A stretch of DNA of 64,000 nt from JAUXFK01 sp034189035. GTDB taxonomy: Bacteria > Desulfobacterota > UBA8473. A program made the position numbers and the translations under genes. This document shows, one piece after another, positions 62,656 to 64,000 of this stretch. Position 1 is the stretch's first letter. Every line of letters starts with the position of its first letter. The DNA lies in assembly GCA_034189035.1 (NCBI GenBank), contig JAXHVA010000011.1, positions 7,208 to 71,207 on the forward strand, written 5' to 3'. The notes under the pieces were generated by a model. It made no database searches and was not told the DNA's origin. It was given only the letters and a program-made list of their open reading frames with translations.

Positions 62656-63734
62656 AGGTCCCGGCAAAAAGGTGTATAATCTATTTTTCAAACATTAACA
62701 ATGCCAGAAGTCAGGAGGCTGCCTATGTGGAAAAGTAGAGTAAAAGAGCAAATGAGATACAATCGTAATATTGAAATTCGTAAGAAAGTCCACTCTTTTC
62801 TTCAAACCTGAAGAGCGAAAAAATGTCAGCTTGGCATATGAGATATTTGGGTATAGTCGTTCTTTTACTATGATTGCTTGAATCGTCTCAAGAGATCCAA
62901 TAGGGATATTATGTCTTTGGAAAAACGTTCTACAAAGCCGAAGTCTCATCCAAATACGACTCAAGCTGATAAGGTAAAACTCATAAAGGCTCTATGGGAG
63001 AAGACCGGATATGGTTCTGTCAGAATTGCCTTTTACTTGAATAAAGATAACAACATAACTCTGTCACTATCTACTATCGGCCATATTTATTAAGACACGA
63101 AGGATTGATTATTCCAAAACCTAAAAAAACAGAAGAAACATACGAAGCTATATGAGATTCCAAACCCTGGAGACATTGTACAGAATGATGTAAAGTATGT
63201 TCCTTATCGTATGAGAGGGGAACAGTACTATCGGTTCACTGCCATAGATGATTATACGCATATGGTGCTTTGCAGATATATATACAGAAAAGAGCTCGTT
63301 AACAGACTCATCAAAGAAGCTTCTTTTCCTATACGCCGTACCCAAACGGATGAAGATACGGAATTTACAAATATATATGTCTCAGACCCTAAATGCATCC
63401 TCAAAAAACCCAGAGTACACATGCCGGATCAAATATGCGCTTTCTACACTATACGTTATAAAATCATTCCACCATCTACACCACAAATCAATGGCAAGGT
63501 TGAAAGAAGCCGCGAGGAAGAATTTTATAGATTAGTTAAAGTTAAATATAAAGATTACAAAACCTTGAGAGATAACTTCTCCGACTGGATCACTAAATAC
63601 AATTGGAAAAGACCTCATGGAGGTATCAATATGCAAACCCCAATACTAAAACTCTACAAAAGGCTCAAAAATTATAATAACTCTCTCTTTGTGTTTATAG
63701 AAAAAATAGCCGCTTAATTTTTTTGCCAGAACCT
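62656..63734 (+). mobile_element. IS481-type insertion sequence, transposase decayed
   Basis: Terminal repeats AGGTCCCGGCAAAAA (62656-62670) and, inverted, TTTTTGCCAGAACCT (63720-63734) match at 13 of 15 positions. Between them a transposase can be followed from ATG 62725 through at least three frames: MWKSRVKEQMRYNRNIEIRK, SLAYEIFGYSRS, then LIKALWEKTGYGSVRIAFYL, then QNDVKYVPYRMRG...RFTAIDDYT (first Asp), RTQTDEDTEFT (second Asp) and NGKVERSREEEFYR (Glu). The integrase core ends PHGGINMQTPILKLYKRL. Frameshifts and stops make it inactive. Confidence 0.75.
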
Positions 63735-63800
63735 TTGTGCTTGATATGTATTTGGTTAATACATTTTTAATAAAAAAAATAAAAAGTCATTAATTTCCAG

Positions 63801-63968
63801 TTAAGTATTTTCATATGGGTACCAGGAATACACCTGCTTGATTTTTTTTGAGGTATCTGGATTAGTCTGGAGATTGTAGAACTCGTTTTGAATTTTGATT
63901 CGAAGTTCTCTCACTCTTTTAATACTGACCTTCTCGTTGTGCTGCTCATGGCAGTAAATTGCCGGCAA
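63801..63968 (-). CDS. Small hypothetical ORF at the right edge
   Basis: A 55-codon frame from TTG 63968: LPAIYCHEQHNEKVSIKRVR and ELRIKIQNEFYNLQTNPDTS, ending KKIKQVYSWYPYENT. The amphipathic, charged composition looks protein-like, but no family is recognised, the start codon is weak and the region beyond 64000 is unseen. Confidence 0.3.
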   Translation of the reverse strand: MPAIYCHEQHNEKVSIKRVRELRIKIQNEFYNLQTNPDTSKKIKQVYSWYPYENT

Positions 63969-64000
63969 TAGATATTATCACACCTGAGAGGATTTGAACC

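Noticed and set aside
63979..64000. Possible tRNA 3' end on the minus strand (GGTTCAAATCC-like T-loop).
   Set aside because: Only the last about 22 bases are in the window, no CCA is encoded, and the acceptor and anticodon cannot be checked.

Overview
The window looks like a chromosome segment of an anaerobic, fairly AT-rich Gram-negative bacterium, most likely Desulfobacterota (former Deltaproteobacteria). Reasons: the F0 genes atpB-atpE lie apart from any F1 genes; lnt runs directly into prfB; FdhD, ADP-forming acyl-CoA synthetase, type III CoA-transferase and acyl-CoA dehydrogenase genes are present; and one relic looks like a selenoprotein. The assignment rests on gene content only.

Layout. 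1-5937: end of atpB, atpE, convergent uvrA, and an acyl-CoA synthetase alpha-type gene. 5938-27600: an accessory island dominated by defence and mobile genes, most of them broken. It holds ORF6N genes, an intact TcmP + spore-photoproduct-lyase-like radical SAM pair, a mod methylase cut by an IS1380-type element, RadC, a type I restriction system (hsdM, hsdS, hsdR) with many frameshifts and stops, a DUF4143 ATPase, nucleotidyltransferase/HEPN toxin-antitoxin modules in several states of decay, and an intact Mre11/Rad50-like yhaO-yhaN pair. 27900-38260: M16 peptidase pair, CvpA, an acyltransferase-hydrolase fusion, an antiporter-EIIA fusion and two acyl-CoA dehydrogenases. 38236-41100: an orphan HsdS-like gene, an ORF-less group II intron, a decayed FrnE/DsbA-like gene with UGA at the first Cys of CxxC, and an IS256-type relic. 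41282-44260: HMG-CoA-synthase-like/DUF35 fusion and a thiolase. 44264-62200: housekeeping genes, with a leftward series hflK-hflC-GGDEF, a leftward series CBS-radical SAM-small ORF-lnt-prfB-CAP-hemC, a rightward dut-HD-NUDIX-DUF401-fdhD operon and a CaiB-like CoA-transferase. 62656-63734: a decayed IS481-type element.

The metabolic genes fit acyl-CoA activation, dehydrogenation and thiolysis. In the island, intact modules (TcmP/radical SAM, RadC, DUF4143 ATPase, yhaON, one MntA-like antitoxin) sit among dead ones. A family of 180-250 bp inverted-repeat elements lies just upstream of three chromosomal genes. The best candidates for new biology are the TcmP/SPL-like pair, the selenoprotein relic, the ORF-less intron, the inverted-repeat family, and the synthase-like fusion lacking both catalytic residues.
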